Source: Nocardia iowensis
Lineage (GTDB): Bacteria > Actinomycetota > Actinomycetes > Mycobacteriales > Mycobacteriaceae
Direction of reading: 5' to 3'
Assembly: GCF_019222765.1 (NCBI RefSeq)
Contig: NZ_CP078145.1
Span: forward strand, 310,001-374,000
Length of the DNA stretch: 64,000 nt
Positions within the stretch are counted from its first letter, which is position 1. Every line of letters begins with the position of its first letter. Shown here piece after piece: positions 23,453-32,677 of this stretch. The notes beneath the pieces were generated by a model. The model was not told where the DNA came from. It did no database searches and saw nothing but the letters and a program-made list of their open reading frames with translations. Both the position numbers and the translations under genes were made by a program.

Positions 23453-24283
23453 ATGGCAAGCACGGTCGCCAACATCTACGCGGCAATGCCGCGCGCCACC
23501 GGCTCGTTGCTGCGCGCACCGCTGGGCACCACCGGTCCGAGCAGCGCCACCAGCGATCTGGCCCCCGCGTTCCTCGATCACGGCTACATCGGTGAGGACG
23601 GCTACACCCTCGCCGAGTCGCGTGACGTCGACAAGAAGAAAGCCTTCGGCGGCTCGACGGTCAAGATCCTGCAGACCGACTACACCCTCACCGCCCAGTT
23701 CGCGTTCCTCGAGTCCACCAACGCGCTCGTCCTGCGAGCTGTGTACGGCGACGACAACGTCACGGTGACGGGTAACTCGATCGCAGTGCGGCACAACAAG
23801 CGCCAGCTTCCGCATTCGAGCTGGATCATCGACACCCTCGACTCCGATGTCGCGCTGCGCCGGATCTGGATCCCCGACGGACAGATCAGCACCGTCGACG
23901 ACGTGCAGATCGTGCACACCGAAACCATCGCCTACACCGTCACCGTCGAATGCTTCGAAGACGCCGACGGCACCCCACTGTATGAGTGGGTGCACAAGGG
24001 CCGCCCGCCGAGCCAGTGGACCGTCGCGCTGTCGGCGACCGCTGGCACCTTCCTGCTCTCGGTCGACGGAAAACCCACCACCGCACTCGCTTTCGACGCC
24101 ACCAACGCGGCGGTGCGCTCGGCACTCGCGGCGCTGGCCGGGGTCGGCACCGACGGTGTCACCGTAACCGGCCCGGCCGGTGGCCCCTACCAGATCACCC
24201 TCTCAAGCGGCGGCACCTTGACCGGCAACGGCACCGGACTCACCGGCGGCACCGGCACCAAGCTCACCGTCACCCCCGCCTGA
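23453..24283 (+). CDS. Major tail (tube) protein
   Basis: The 276-aa protein starts at an ATG behind GAAAGGGG. The first 185 residues form a tail-tube pattern (SSATSDLAPAFLDHGYIGED, then FGGSTVKILQTDYTLTAQFA). The last 80 residues form a Thr/Gly-rich Ig-like or Big-type domain (LSATAGTFLLSVDGKPTTAL to TGTKLTVTPA), which would decorate the outside of the tube. The position upstream of the chaperone pair fits. Confidence 0.88.
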   Translation: MASTVANIYAAMPRATGSLLRAPLGTTGPSSATSDLAPAFLDHGYIGEDGYTLAESRDVDKKKAFGGSTVKILQTDYTLTAQFAFLESTNALVLRAVYGDDNVTVTGNSIAVRHNKRQLPHSSWIIDTLDSDVALRRIWIPDGQISTVDDVQIVHTETIAYTVTVECFEDADGTPLYEWVHKGRPPSQWTVALSATAGTFLLSVDGKPTTALAFDATNAAVRSALAALAGVGTDGVTVTGPAGGPYQITLSSGGTLTGNGTGLTGGTGTKLTVTPA

Positions 24284-24314
24284 TCGACAGTTCGAGCCCG
24301 CGCACGGGTCGCCG

Positions 24315-24485
24315 GTGCCGAAGCGCCGGTGGCGGGCAGGGCACGAGTCGTGCGCGTCCGGCAAGCACGCGGACTTCGTACCCATCGATCAGGACCCGTT
24401 CTCGCCGGAGAAACCGCTGTGGCAGACCGAGGTACTCCAGAGCTGGGGCGGCGCCCGACGCCTCGGCGAATACGGCCGACTCTGA
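24315..24485 (+). CDS. Small basic hypothetical protein (56 aa)
   Basis: A GTG opens a 56-aa frame with strict GC3 bias: MPKRRWRAGHESCASGKHAD, later FVPIDQDPFSPEKPLWQTEV and a Trp-Gly-rich end. It fills part of the 410-base gap between tail tube and chaperone. No ribosome site is strong, so the start could be different. The remaining 200 bases to 24697 show no convincing gene. Confidence 0.5.
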   Translation: MPKRRWRAGHESCASGKHADFVPIDQDPFSPEKPLWQTEVLQSWGGARRLGEYGRL

Positions 24486-24697
24486 GATCAGCGACCTCCG
24501 TACCCAAAACGCGGTCACAGCAACGGAACTCGCTTCGCACCGGCGCACAAGCGATTGTGACGCACCCGTCGTCATGTGGCCCCTCGATCCCGTCCGGCGA
24601 GGTTCATTCATCCCTTGGACCGGGCCTGCCCTCGCCGGGCGGGCACCGAAAGGCCCAGTCCGCCAATGAAACCCAGAGGAAGGTCCGGCCGAAGGTG

Positions 24698-24952
24698 ATG
24701 GAGAAGTTCACGTACACAAGCACGGGTGGCAAGGCGATCTCGCTACCGAAGATGGAGAACATCCCGTTCGGGATCATCCGCAAACTGCGCAAGGAGAACG
24801 ACACTGAGCAGTTCTTCGCTCTAATCGAAGGTGTCGCCGCAGCAAAGGATCTCGCGGTGATCGATGCGATGACCCAAGCCGAGGTGCGCGAGCTGATGAA
24901 CGCCTGGCAGAAGGATTCCGGTATCGAGCTGGGGGAATCCTCGGACTCCTGA
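24698..24952 (+). CDS. Tail assembly chaperone, short form (gpG-like)
   Basis: The 84-aa acidic helical protein (MEKFTYTSTGGKAISLPKME, then PFGIIRKLRKENDTEQFFAL) is typical of the first tail-assembly chaperone gene, whose product coats the tape measure before tube polymerisation. A GTG directly before the ATG is an alternative start. Near its end a run of five G (24931-24935) followed by AA offers a slippery site for a -1 shift into the next frame. Confidence 0.82.
   Translation: MEKFTYTSTGGKAISLPKMENIPFGIIRKLRKENDTEQFFALIEGVAAAKDLAVIDAMTQAEVRELMNAWQKDSGIELGESSDS
24931..24937 (+). promoter_or_regulatory. Candidate -1 ribosomal frameshift site
   Basis: GGGGGAA in the frame G|GGG|GAA lets the tRNA on GGG slip back one base onto GGG. 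The new frame is open from well upstream and joins the following gene without a stop, giving the junction ELG then GILGLLSLVDAHRDAVEA. The heptamer is not the classic X XXY YYZ, so the exact slip point is uncertain. Fusion of chaperones by -1 shift is a conserved feature of siphophages. Confidence 0.55.
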
Positions 24953-24954
24953 GC

Positions 24955-25344
24955 TTGGTCGATGCGCATCGCGACGCCGTGGAAGCCGACCTCATCCGCG
25001 CTGGTGTCCGGTTGCGCGACGTCGGCTCGGAGTCCTTCAACTGGCACGACCTGCTCGTCCTGGTCCGCCAGTCGCCCCGCGAGTCCGCGCTCATGGCCGT
25101 CATGCACCCCGATGTGACCCGGTGGGGACAAGGCGAGTTCCTGCTGGCCGAGCTGATCGACCTCGCGAGCCTGCTGCTGTGGGCCAAGACCAAAGACGGC
25201 GCGAAGAACCGCAACAGGCCGCGCCCCTACCCGCGCCCCGGCGTCGAAGACCCGGGCTCTCGCCGTGTCAGCGGGCACGCGGTCCCGATGAATGAGGTCC
25301 GAGACCGGTTGCGGGCCTTGCGAACTCAGAACCAGGGTCGGTGA
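24955..25344 (+). CDS. Tail assembly chaperone, frameshift extension (gpT-like)
   Basis: The frame begins just past the stop of the short chaperone and has no ribosome site, as expected for a segment made only as a -1 fusion. It reads LVDAHRDAVEADLIRAGVRL then RDVGSESFNWHDLLVLVRQS, wording typical of the T region of actinophage tail chaperones. The 129 residues lead directly to the tape measure gene. A separate start at TTG 24955 is possible but less likely. Confidence 0.8.
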   Translation: MVDAHRDAVEADLIRAGVRLRDVGSESFNWHDLLVLVRQSPRESALMAVMHPDVTRWGQGEFLLAELIDLASLLLWAKTKDGAKNRNRPRPYPRPGVEDPGSRRVSGHAVPMNEVRDRLRALRTQNQGR

Positions 25345-25351
25345 TCAGGTG

Positions 25352-28300
25352 ATGACTAGCGGCGGAGTGAACCTGGCCACCGGCTACGTGTCGCTGGTCC
25401 CGGAGACTTCCAAGGTCGCCCCCGGTGTCGAGGGCGCATTCGTCCAGGCGCAGGGCAGTGCCGACAAGGCCGGACGTTCGCTGGGGTCGCGGTTCGCCTC
25501 GGGATTTGGCGCGGTGTTCAAGACTGCGGTCACCGCTGGGGGGATCGGTGCGGCCCTGTTCGGTGGCACTGCACTGAAGTCGGGGTTGGATCGGCTGACC
25601 ACGATCCAGAATGCCACCACGTCGCTGACGACGATCATGGGCTCGGCCACCGAGGCCGGTCGCCTGATGGACGAGATCAAAAAGACCGTCAACGGCACCC
25701 CGTTCAACTTGGATCAGTTCGCCGACGTCGGCAAGAACTTGGTCGCGATGAACGTGCCCGCGGCGAAAGTCCCTGGCTATCTCACCGCGATCGGTGAGGC
25801 CGCTGCCGCGTCCGGCAAGGGCGCAGAAGGCGTGGAACAGGTTTCGGCGGCATTCGGGAAAATGGCCGCTACCGGCAAGGTGTCGCTGGATCAGGTGTGG
25901 TCGGTCGCCGAAGCCGGTGTCCCCGCGCTGGCCATCCTCGCCAACGGGTTCGGTGTCACCACCGCCGAGATGCAGAAGATGATCTCCAAGGGCGCGGTGC
26001 CCGCCGACAAGGCGATGGACATCCTCGCCAAGGGGATCATGGAAGGCTCCGACGGGGCCGCCGGAGCGACCAAAGCCTACGCGGGCACCATGGCCGGACT
26101 GCGCCAAACCCTCTCTGGCGCTTCCGGTGGTTTCCAGGCGGCGATGGCGCGCTTCGGTGCGGGGATCCTCGCGCCGTGGCTGCCGATAGCCACCACCACT
26201 TTGACCGGTCTCGCGGGTGGGCTGGACACCCTCACTCCGAAGATTCAAGCGTTCTCCCAGCGGTTGGCCGACTCCCAAGCGGTCGAGACATTTACCGGCT
26301 GGATGACCAACCTGCCCGCCACGATCGAGCGGGTCACCAGTTCCCTTGGCGAGTTCGACTTTTCGAAGCTCACCGCCGGATTCAGCACGGTCACCGACTC
26401 GCTGTCCGAGATCGGTGAAGCCGATGATGGCGAGGGCAGCGGGTTCCTGTCCAGCCTCACCGCCGGGCTGGCCGGCCTTGGCGGCGCGCTGGGCAACCTC
26501 GGCGTCGACACCATCACCGTGCTCACCGCCGCCCTCGCCTCGATGAGCGACATCCTCGGCGTCCTGGCCGAGCACACCGGACTCGTCACCCCGCTGCTGC
26601 TCGGGTTGGCCGCAGCCTATGCGACCGGCCAGGCCGCGCAGACCGGCTATCAGATCGCCCGGATCGTGCAGACCCCGGCGATGTTCGCGCAGCTGGTTGT
26701 GCAGCGCCAGCTCACCGCCGCGATGATCGCCCACACGGCCGCACTGACCGCCAACACCGTCGCGACCGGTGTGAATACCGGCGTACAGAACACCCAGACC
26801 GCCACCACCCTGCGGGCCAAGGTCGCAGCGCTCGCCACGGCGGCAGCCTCTCGCGTCGCCGCCGCAGCGACGTGGTTGTGGAACGCCGCGCTCACCGCGA
26901 ACCCCATTGGCATCGTGATCGCCGCGATCGCGGCACTGGTCGCCGGGCTCGTCTGGTTCTTCACCCAGACCGACACCGGGCGTCACATCTGGCAAACCGT
27001 CTGGGGCGCAATCCAATCCGCGATCGCCGCTACCTGGTCCTACATCCAACCGATCTGGGCGGGTTTGCTCGACGCGCTGGGCTGGGTCGGAGACAAACTG
27101 CTCTGGCTGCTATCGGTGGCGCAACCGGTCTTCGGGTTCATCGGCTCACTGATCTCGACCTGGTGGTCCGGAGTGCAGGTCTACTTCGCTGCCTGGAAGA
27201 CCGCGCTCGGCGAAGCCGGAGACATCGTGTCCTGGTGGTGGACCAGCGTGGTCCAACCGGTGTTCGGGTTCGTATCGGACCTGATCAGCGGCTGGTGGTC
27301 CGGGGTGCAGGTTTATCTCGCGGCGTGGAAAGCCGGGATCGGTGAGGCCGGAGACAAGGTGTCGTGGTTCGCTGACGGCCTGCGCGCCGGTTGGGCGATC
27401 ATCGGAGCCGCGATCGAGACCGGCAAGGGCTGGTTCACCTCGCTGCGCGATGTGGTGGTCTCCGCCATCGAGAAGATCCTCGAATACTGGGACCGGGTCA
27501 AAGGCATCATCGGCACCGTCACCGACGTCGCGGGCCGGATCGGCTCCAGCGTTCTCAGTATCCTGCCCGGCCACGCCGACGGCGGAGCCATCGCCGGACC
27601 CGGCGGCCCGACCTCCGACAGCGTCGTAGCCCGGCTGTCCGCGGGCGAGCACGTCGTCACCGCCCGCGAGGTCGCCTCCGTGGGAGGCCAGGGTGCGATG
27701 TACCGGCTGCGTGCGGCGATGCGTTCGGGCGCACTACGTTTCGCCGCCGGAGGCGCGGTCCCGCGCGGCATCCGCGACGCCCTGGCCGCCGCGCGAACAG
27801 TGACCGGCAACCCCTACGCCTGGGGCGGGGTCGGCCCGGACCGTTTCGACTGCAGCGGGTTCATCTCCTTCCTCCAGCGCGTGGCGATGGGCATGGCGAA
27901 TCCGGCCGTGCGCCTCTACACCACCCTGGACCTGCTCGCTGGGCGGCTCGCGGGCCTGCAAGTCGGACTCGGTCCGGCCGGCACTTTATTCCAAGTCGGC
28001 GCGAACGCCGAGCACATGGCCGCCACGATCAACGGCCAACCCGCCGAGTCCGGTGGCTCCCACGGCACTTCACGCCTGGGATCACCAGCCGTCGGCGCGA
28101 CCGACGCCCAATTCACCCGCGCCTTTCACCTGCCCAACGAGCTGATCGCGGGCTGGGCAGAAGGAGCCAGTGCTGCGGGCAACACGGGCAAGGGAAAAAA
28201 GGAGTGGACCGACGCTGACCAGACCAACCTGGAGTCGGCGCAGGTCTCCGTCGAGCAGGCCAAGCAGCGCCGCGACAAGGTCTACGCCGATGAGGGCAAG

Positions 28301-29143
28301 TCCGACGCTGATCGCCGCCAAGCCGACCTCGCCGTAGAGAAGGCCGAACAGAAGGTCCTCGGGCTGCAACAGCGCAAGGACGACGCCGCGTCTGGGAAAG
28401 CAGATGGTCCCGCACCGCAAGCTCCGGCGCTGGAGCGCAAGTTCAGCGACGACGAGCTGGCCCGCATCGACGCTCAAGCCTCCGTAGACTCGGCCAATAC
28501 TCGCCGCAACGAGGTCTACGCCGATCCCGAGGCCAGCGCCAACGATCGGCTCAAAGCCGATGCCGAGCTCTCGCGGGCGCAGGCCAAGCTCGACGAGCTG
28601 CGTAATTCCGGCAGCAAGATCCAGGGCCGCGTCCGGGACTTCGTCACCGACGCCGCCGGGATTGCGTTCGACGCGCTGCTCGAACAGCTGCCGTTCGGGC
28701 TCGGCGAAACCCGCTGGTGGACCATCGACTACTCGCCGCTGATCGCTGCCGGGCAGAGCGCTGCGCAGAAAGCGAGCGAGGCGATCGGGCCGCTGCCGTC
28801 GTTCTCCTCAGAGTCGATCGCCGCGCAACTCGGCTACACCCCGGTGGCGGGTCAGCCGCCGCCGGAATGGTGGGACAAGCTGCGGCCCAAGGTTTTCGAC
28901 CGTGGTGGCTGGTTGATGCCCGGTGAGACCGCGATCAACCTGTCGCGCCGTCCAGAGCCGGTGCTGTCGAGTCCGGGGCAGATGCGGGCGTTCATGGGTG
29001 GGTTCGCCGCCGAGCCCGCACTGGATGCCAGCGTCCGCATCGAGAACCTCACCACCGGGATGAGCGCTTCGGAGTTCCGGCGTGAATGGGCGCTGATGAC
29101 TCTGGACCAGCGTCAGCGCGCCAAGACCTGGCAGGGCCGATGA
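25352..29143 (+). CDS. Tape measure protein with embedded NlpC/P60-like peptidase
   Basis: The 1263-aa protein sets tail length. Its N-terminus (GGVNLATGYVSLVPETSKVA) and the region AGGIGAALFGGTALKSGLDR are typical. Hydrophobic segments lie around residues 475-545. Two tandem 44-residue repeats (591-634 and 635-678, starting QPVFGF and containing WWSGVQVY) are rich in Trp. Residues 819-890 form an NlpC/P60-like cysteine peptidase: GNPYAWGG, DRFDCSGF with Cys 834, and His 888 in AEHMAATING. This would cut cell-wall peptides during DNA entry. Two related coiled-coil segments (LESAQVSVEQAKQRRDKVYA and its later counterpart) follow. The ATG overlaps a preceding GTG; either could start it. Confidence 0.93.
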   Translation: MTSGGVNLATGYVSLVPETSKVAPGVEGAFVQAQGSADKAGRSLGSRFASGFGAVFKTAVTAGGIGAALFGGTALKSGLDRLTTIQNATTSLTTIMGSATEAGRLMDEIKKTVNGTPFNLDQFADVGKNLVAMNVPAAKVPGYLTAIGEAAAASGKGAEGVEQVSAAFGKMAATGKVSLDQVWSVAEAGVPALAILANGFGVTTAEMQKMISKGAVPADKAMDILAKGIMEGSDGAAGATKAYAGTMAGLRQTLSGASGGFQAAMARFGAGILAPWLPIATTTLTGLAGGLDTLTPKIQAFSQRLADSQAVETFTGWMTNLPATIERVTSSLGEFDFSKLTAGFSTVTDSLSEIGEADDGEGSGFLSSLTAGLAGLGGALGNLGVDTITVLTAALASMSDILGVLAEHTGLVTPLLLGLAAAYATGQAAQTGYQIARIVQTPAMFAQLVVQRQLTAAMIAHTAALTANTVATGVNTGVQNTQTATTLRAKVAALATAAASRVAAAATWLWNAALTANPIGIVIAAIAALVAGLVWFFTQTDTGRHIWQTVWGAIQSAIAATWSYIQPIWAGLLDALGWVGDKLLWLLSVAQPVFGFIGSLISTWWSGVQVYFAAWKTALGEAGDIVSWWWTSVVQPVFGFVSDLISGWWSGVQVYLAAWKAGIGEAGDKVSWFADGLRAGWAIIGAAIETGKGWFTSLRDVVVSAIEKILEYWDRVKGIIGTVTDVAGRIGSSVLSILPGHADGGAIAGPGGPTSDSVVARLSAGEHVVTAREVASVGGQGAMYRLRAAMRSGALRFAAGGAVPRGIRDALAAARTVTGNPYAWGGVGPDRFDCSGFISFLQRVAMGMANPAVRLYTTLDLLAGRLAGLQVGLGPAGTLFQVGANAEHMAATINGQPAESGGSHGTSRLGSPAVGATDAQFTRAFHLPNELIAGWAEGASAAGNTGKGKKEWTDADQTNLESAQVSVEQAKQRRDKVYADEGKSDADRRQADLAVEKAEQKVLGLQQRKDDAASGKADGPAPQAPALERKFSDDELARIDAQASVDSANTRRNEVYADPEASANDRLKADAELSRAQAKLDELRNSGSKIQGRVRDFVTDAAGIAFDALLEQLPFGLGETRWWTIDYSPLIAAGQSAAQKASEAIGPLPSFSSESIAAQLGYTPVAGQPPPEWWDKLRPKVFDRGGWLMPGETAINLSRRPEPVLSSPGQMRAFMGGFAAEPALDASVRIENLTTGMSASEFRREWALMTLDQRQRAKTWQGR

Positions 29144-30078
29144 TCACCCCACCCGAAGACACCCGCATCGTCATCGAAGGACCCTCCGCGGAACGGTTCA
29201 CTGTCGCCGGGCCGGGCATGGGCGATCACGGAGTCGTGCTCGCCGACATCGATTCCGGCACCGACTTTGACGCGATGTATGAGACCGCGACCACCACGAT
29301 CTGGAACGCCACGGCCTATCAGATCGGCGCGGACTTCGGAGGGCTGCGAGAAGAGAAGTTCGACTTCTCGCTCGCCTTCCATGTTCTCGGCACACCACAG
29401 CTGCCGTGGCGCAACGCTGATTCGGCTTTCCGGCAAGCCTTTTCGTTCCGACGCGACTCGCTGGTCCGGGTCCAGATCGGCGACACCGCGCGCCGACTGC
29501 CGGTGCGCCTGGGCGCCAAACCGCGCGTCAAGATCGTCGGCGACCCGAACGTCCACGACTACGGCCTGGTCGTCGTGCCGCTGATCGGTGCGTATCCGCG
29601 CTGGCTCGAAGACGACGCCACCTCCACCTTCGTCACCACGACTGACACGACCGGTGGCGGTGTCGAGACCGGGTTTGTCACCGTCGCCAACCCGCTACCG
29701 ATCGACTATGAGATCTGGCCGCGCTGGGTCTTTCAGGGCACCGCCGGAATCGTCTGGACGATCCCAGACTTCTCTTGGGGCAGCGACGAATTCGACCGCG
29801 CCGAGATCGACGCCGACCGCAAGATCGTCATGCCGCCTTTGCTGGCTGGTGAGCATATCGTCATCGACACCGACCGGATGGCGCGTAACGGCCAAGCCAA
29901 CTCGAGCCTGGACACCGAGTTTTACGCGCGTATGGGCGGCAAGCGGTTTGTGTACCCGCTGCCCGGGCGCACTCCCGAGACGCGGATTCCGGTGTCCGTG
30001 ACCGGTGCGCCGATCGGTGCCGGAATTCAAGTGCGCTGCCCGCGGCCGTGGCCGCGCCCTTGGGGCGGGTTGGAGTGA
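29140..30078 (+). CDS. Minor tail protein (distal tail-like)
   Basis: The 312-aa protein starts at an ATG overlapping the tape measure stop. The pattern LREEKFDFSLAFHVLGTPQL and LPVRLGAKPRVKIVGDPNVH, then LPIDYEIWPRWVFQGTAGIV is what I recall of the actinophage minor tail gene that directly follows the tape measure, the counterpart of the distal tail protein. It would form the hub between tube and tip. Confidence 0.82.
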   Translation: MITPPEDTRIVIEGPSAERFTVAGPGMGDHGVVLADIDSGTDFDAMYETATTTIWNATAYQIGADFGGLREEKFDFSLAFHVLGTPQLPWRNADSAFRQAFSFRRDSLVRVQIGDTARRLPVRLGAKPRVKIVGDPNVHDYGLVVVPLIGAYPRWLEDDATSTFVTTTDTTGGGVETGFVTVANPLPIDYEIWPRWVFQGTAGIVWTIPDFSWGSDEFDRAEIDADRKIVMPPLLAGEHIVIDTDRMARNGQANSSLDTEFYARMGGKRFVYPLPGRTPETRIPVSVTGAPIGAGIQVRCPRPWPRPWGGLE

Positions 30079-32120
30079 GCACGAGCGTCGAAACCATCGA
30101 TTTCGATCGGGTTTTCGACGACATCGTCGCGCGCCTCAAGCGCGACACCGATCGCCGGATCCTGCCGCCGCTGATGCGGCTCTGGGACGGCAACTGGGTG
30201 CTACGCGGGGAGATCCACAACGAGATCTCGGCGAAGTTCTCCGCGATCGAAAACGACACCGGCATAGGCACTGTCGAGCTGCCCGCGACCTACTACCTCG
30301 CGCGGTGGATGACCAATCACGACGCCCGAACGACCAAGAACATTTTCATCACGGTCGACCGTGACGGGGCGAGATGGTCCGGGATGCTCGACGACCTCGA
30401 GCAGGACCGCGACGAGCGCGGTCAGCGCATCATCCGGGCGACGTTCAAGCACGACACGGAGCATCTGCGCCACATAATCGCCTACTGTAACCCGTTCACG
30501 CCGCCGGAATTTCAGTTCCCGAAGACCTGGGCGTGCGTGTCGGGGGAGACCCTCGTGCAGGTCTGCGAGGGCGATCAGATCGTTGCTCGCCCGATCCGGG
30601 AGCTGGCCGGGCGCCCGTGCGAGGTCGTGGTCGACGGGCGCATCCACCACTCGCCGACCGGGTCGTGGAGCAACGGCATCAAGCCGGTCTACCGGCTCAC
30701 CACCGCCACCGGCAAGCACATCGAGCTCACCGGAGACCACAAGGTCCTCACCCCGGACGGATTCATACCCGCCCAAGACATCGGTGTCGGCGGCTGGGTC
30801 ATGGCCGACCACCAGGTCCCCGAACAGGTCACTGCGTTCGAATCCATCGGCGAGACCGAGGTTTTTGACATCGCGGTCGCTGACGTGCACCGCTTCGTCG
30901 CCAACGGAATCACTGTGCACAACTGCTTCGGGCCCGCCCGGTGGAGTCTGCTGCTGACCCTGTTCTTGAATCTCCTTCGCCTCGAAGGGCGACTGTGGAC
31001 CCTCCCGGTAGGGGATCCGCTGGATCCACGTTCGTGGCTGAACTTGGATACCTCGACCTGGTCACAAGTGGTCAAGCCGCTATCGATCCTCGATGACCAT
31101 TCCCAGTTCGCCGTGGTCCACTCCCGCTTCAAGACCATGTACGAGGTCAGTCAGCGCATCGTTGCCGACGCGCAACTGACTTGGGAGCCGCGCCGCTGGC
31201 TCACCGGCGACCCCGAACCTTGGCCCGGAGCACGAGTACGCCACGGCGCACTCGTGTGGGACCTCGTCGATTCCTCGGGCTGGGACACCGAAACCTCCTT
31301 CGCGGGAAACCTTTTCGACGGCCTGGTGCGTGCGGTCACCCGCATCGCGGCCGACGGCATGGTCGAAACCATCGAGGAGATCAGGGATCCGACCTTCCCC
31401 CAGGAATACTCCCGCCCCGGCTGGAAGGGCACCATCCCGCGAGCGCCAGGGATCATCCTGCGCGACGGCGACCGAACCGGAGTGGTATCCAACAACTTTC
31501 ACTGGCGCCCAGCCACCGACGTCGGCTTCGTCACCGGAGGCCACAGCGCACCTGGAATCAACGAAATGCTCGGGGCAGCGGTCAACCTCCTAGGCGATCT
31601 GGTGTCGCTTTCCTTGGCGATCCCGCCACTGGGAGGTGTGGCCTCAGAAATCCTGAAACCGCTGTTCACTGACGTTTTCGGAGCCTTCCAGAAGCGCGGT
31701 GACCCGGTCCGCGAACGCACGCTCGGCTGGTCGCATTATCACGAAACCTGGTGCGCTGCAGGCGATCGCGCCTACACCCTCAATGCCCTGATTGCCCTGC
31801 GCACCGGCCGGTGGCGGACCCGCGAGCAGACCACGCATTCGGTCAAGGTCGTCGATGGCTACGAGAACCTGCGCGTCGGCCAACACGGACACGGAAACGC
31901 CTGGCTGGGCACCCGCATCGGCACCACGGTGCGCGACTGGGGCACGCCAGGGCGGGTCTATGTCGACCGGATCACCGAAATCGTCCTGGCCTGGGACCGC
32001 ACCACCACCCCGACCTGGGACATCACCGTCGGCGCGCGAGGACCCGACGACCCACTACTGAAAGGCTTGGAAATGCTCGATGAGATCGCCGGCCTCGCAC
32101 GAGACCTGGGAGTGCTATGA
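30075..32120 (+). CDS. Minor tail (Gp37-like tail-tip) protein interrupted by a mini-intein
   Basis: The host protein belongs to the siphovirus Gp37-like tail-tip family: VELPATYYLARWMTNHDART, GARWSGMLDDLEQDRDERGQ, FKHDTEHLRHIIAYCNPFTP, then FGPARWSLLLTLFLNLLRLE. The sequence before residue 154 joins logically to that after 283, giving the continuous family motif FPKTWA/CFGPARW, and the 130 residues between form an intein. The frame codes for 681 aa, or 551 after splicing. The insertion is at one of the most conserved points of the tail tip, as inteins prefer. The GTG start overlaps the upstream gene by 4 bases. Confidence 0.93.
   Translation: MSTSVETIDFDRVFDDIVARLKRDTDRRILPPLMRLWDGNWVLRGEIHNEISAKFSAIENDTGIGTVELPATYYLARWMTNHDARTTKNIFITVDRDGARWSGMLDDLEQDRDERGQRIIRATFKHDTEHLRHIIAYCNPFTPPEFQFPKTWACVSGETLVQVCEGDQIVARPIRELAGRPCEVVVDGRIHHSPTGSWSNGIKPVYRLTTATGKHIELTGDHKVLTPDGFIPAQDIGVGGWVMADHQVPEQVTAFESIGETEVFDIAVADVHRFVANGITVHNCFGPARWSLLLTLFLNLLRLEGRLWTLPVGDPLDPRSWLNLDTSTWSQVVKPLSILDDHSQFAVVHSRFKTMYEVSQRIVADAQLTWEPRRWLTGDPEPWPGARVRHGALVWDLVDSSGWDTETSFAGNLFDGLVRAVTRIAADGMVETIEEIRDPTFPQEYSRPGWKGTIPRAPGIILRDGDRTGVVSNNFHWRPATDVGFVTGGHSAPGINEMLGAAVNLLGDLVSLSLAIPPLGGVASEILKPLFTDVFGAFQKRGDPVRERTLGWSHYHETWCAAGDRAYTLNALIALRTGRWRTREQTTHSVKVVDGYENLRVGQHGHGNAWLGTRIGTTVRDWGTPGRVYVDRITEIVLAWDRTTTPTWDITVGARGPDDPLLKGLEMLDEIAGLARDLGVL
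30534..30923 (+). mobile_element. Mini-intein (130 aa) in the tail-tip gene
   Basis: Block A starts with the splicing Cys 154 (CVSGETLV). Block B carries the TxxH motif TGDH at residues 219-222. Block F is EVFDIAVADVHRFV, and block G ends NGITVHN with the penultimate His 282 and Asn 283, followed by Cys 284 as the +1 nucleophile. All residues of a class 1 intein are present. There is no LAGLIDADG or HNH insert between B and F, so it cannot home by itself. Confidence 0.93.
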
Positions 32121-32677
32121 ACACGCTCTGGCGCATCGAAGATATCGATCCCGATGACCCGGAGCAGCGCTTTCTTCCTGCACTGCAATGCATTCCGATC
32201 ATCGGGCGCACTCCGATCGTGTTCGTCGAGCCCCTGGCCCGCGCCATCTCCAAACATCTCACCGAAGCCGGGTGCCCGCCGATGGATCCGGCGTTGGCGA
32301 CCAAAAAGTTTCAGCGCCCGTACCGGGGGGAGCAGCACTCGCTCAACGGGGCTGGGCAATGGGTCGACATCGATATCGCCGATCCCGAGCCGGTCGTCAT
32401 CCAGGACCCGGCGACGATGACCGTGCGCGAGCGCGAGGCACAGGTCGAGCGGCTGCGCTATCTCGGCTACCGGATCAACGAGCCCGAGCCCGCGGCACCG
32501 ACCGCCCAGATCATCGACACCCTCGACTCCCCGCCCCGCTTCGACCCGACCGCGCACTCGGTCACCGAGGTCAACGCCTATCTACGCGGCCTCGATGATC
32601 CGATCGAACATCGCCGAGTCATCCACGTCGAACGAAACAACCGGGCTCGCAAAGGAATCCTTCGGAGGTTCGGATGA
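32117..32677 (+). CDS. Minor tail protein
   Basis: The 186-aa protein overlaps both neighbours by 4 bases. It reads MNTLWRIEDIDPDDPEQRFL and PIIGRTPIVFVEPLARAISK, with an acidic Pro-rich middle, and ends in a basic helix. Genes of this size follow the Gp37-like tail-tip gene in many actinophages and are called minor tail proteins. No enzyme motif is seen. Confidence 0.65.
   Translation: MNTLWRIEDIDPDDPEQRFLPALQCIPIIGRTPIVFVEPLARAISKHLTEAGCPPMDPALATKKFQRPYRGEQHSLNGAGQWVDIDIADPEPVVIQDPATMTVREREAQVERLRYLGYRINEPEPAAPTAQIIDTLDSPPRFDPTAHSVTEVNAYLRGLDDPIEHRRVIHVERNNRARKGILRRFG

Noticed and set aside
25268..27049. A 593-codon leftward frame opposite the tape measure gene
   Set aside because: The product is Gly/Arg-rich without domain pattern, which is the usual antisense artefact of high-GC coding DNA.
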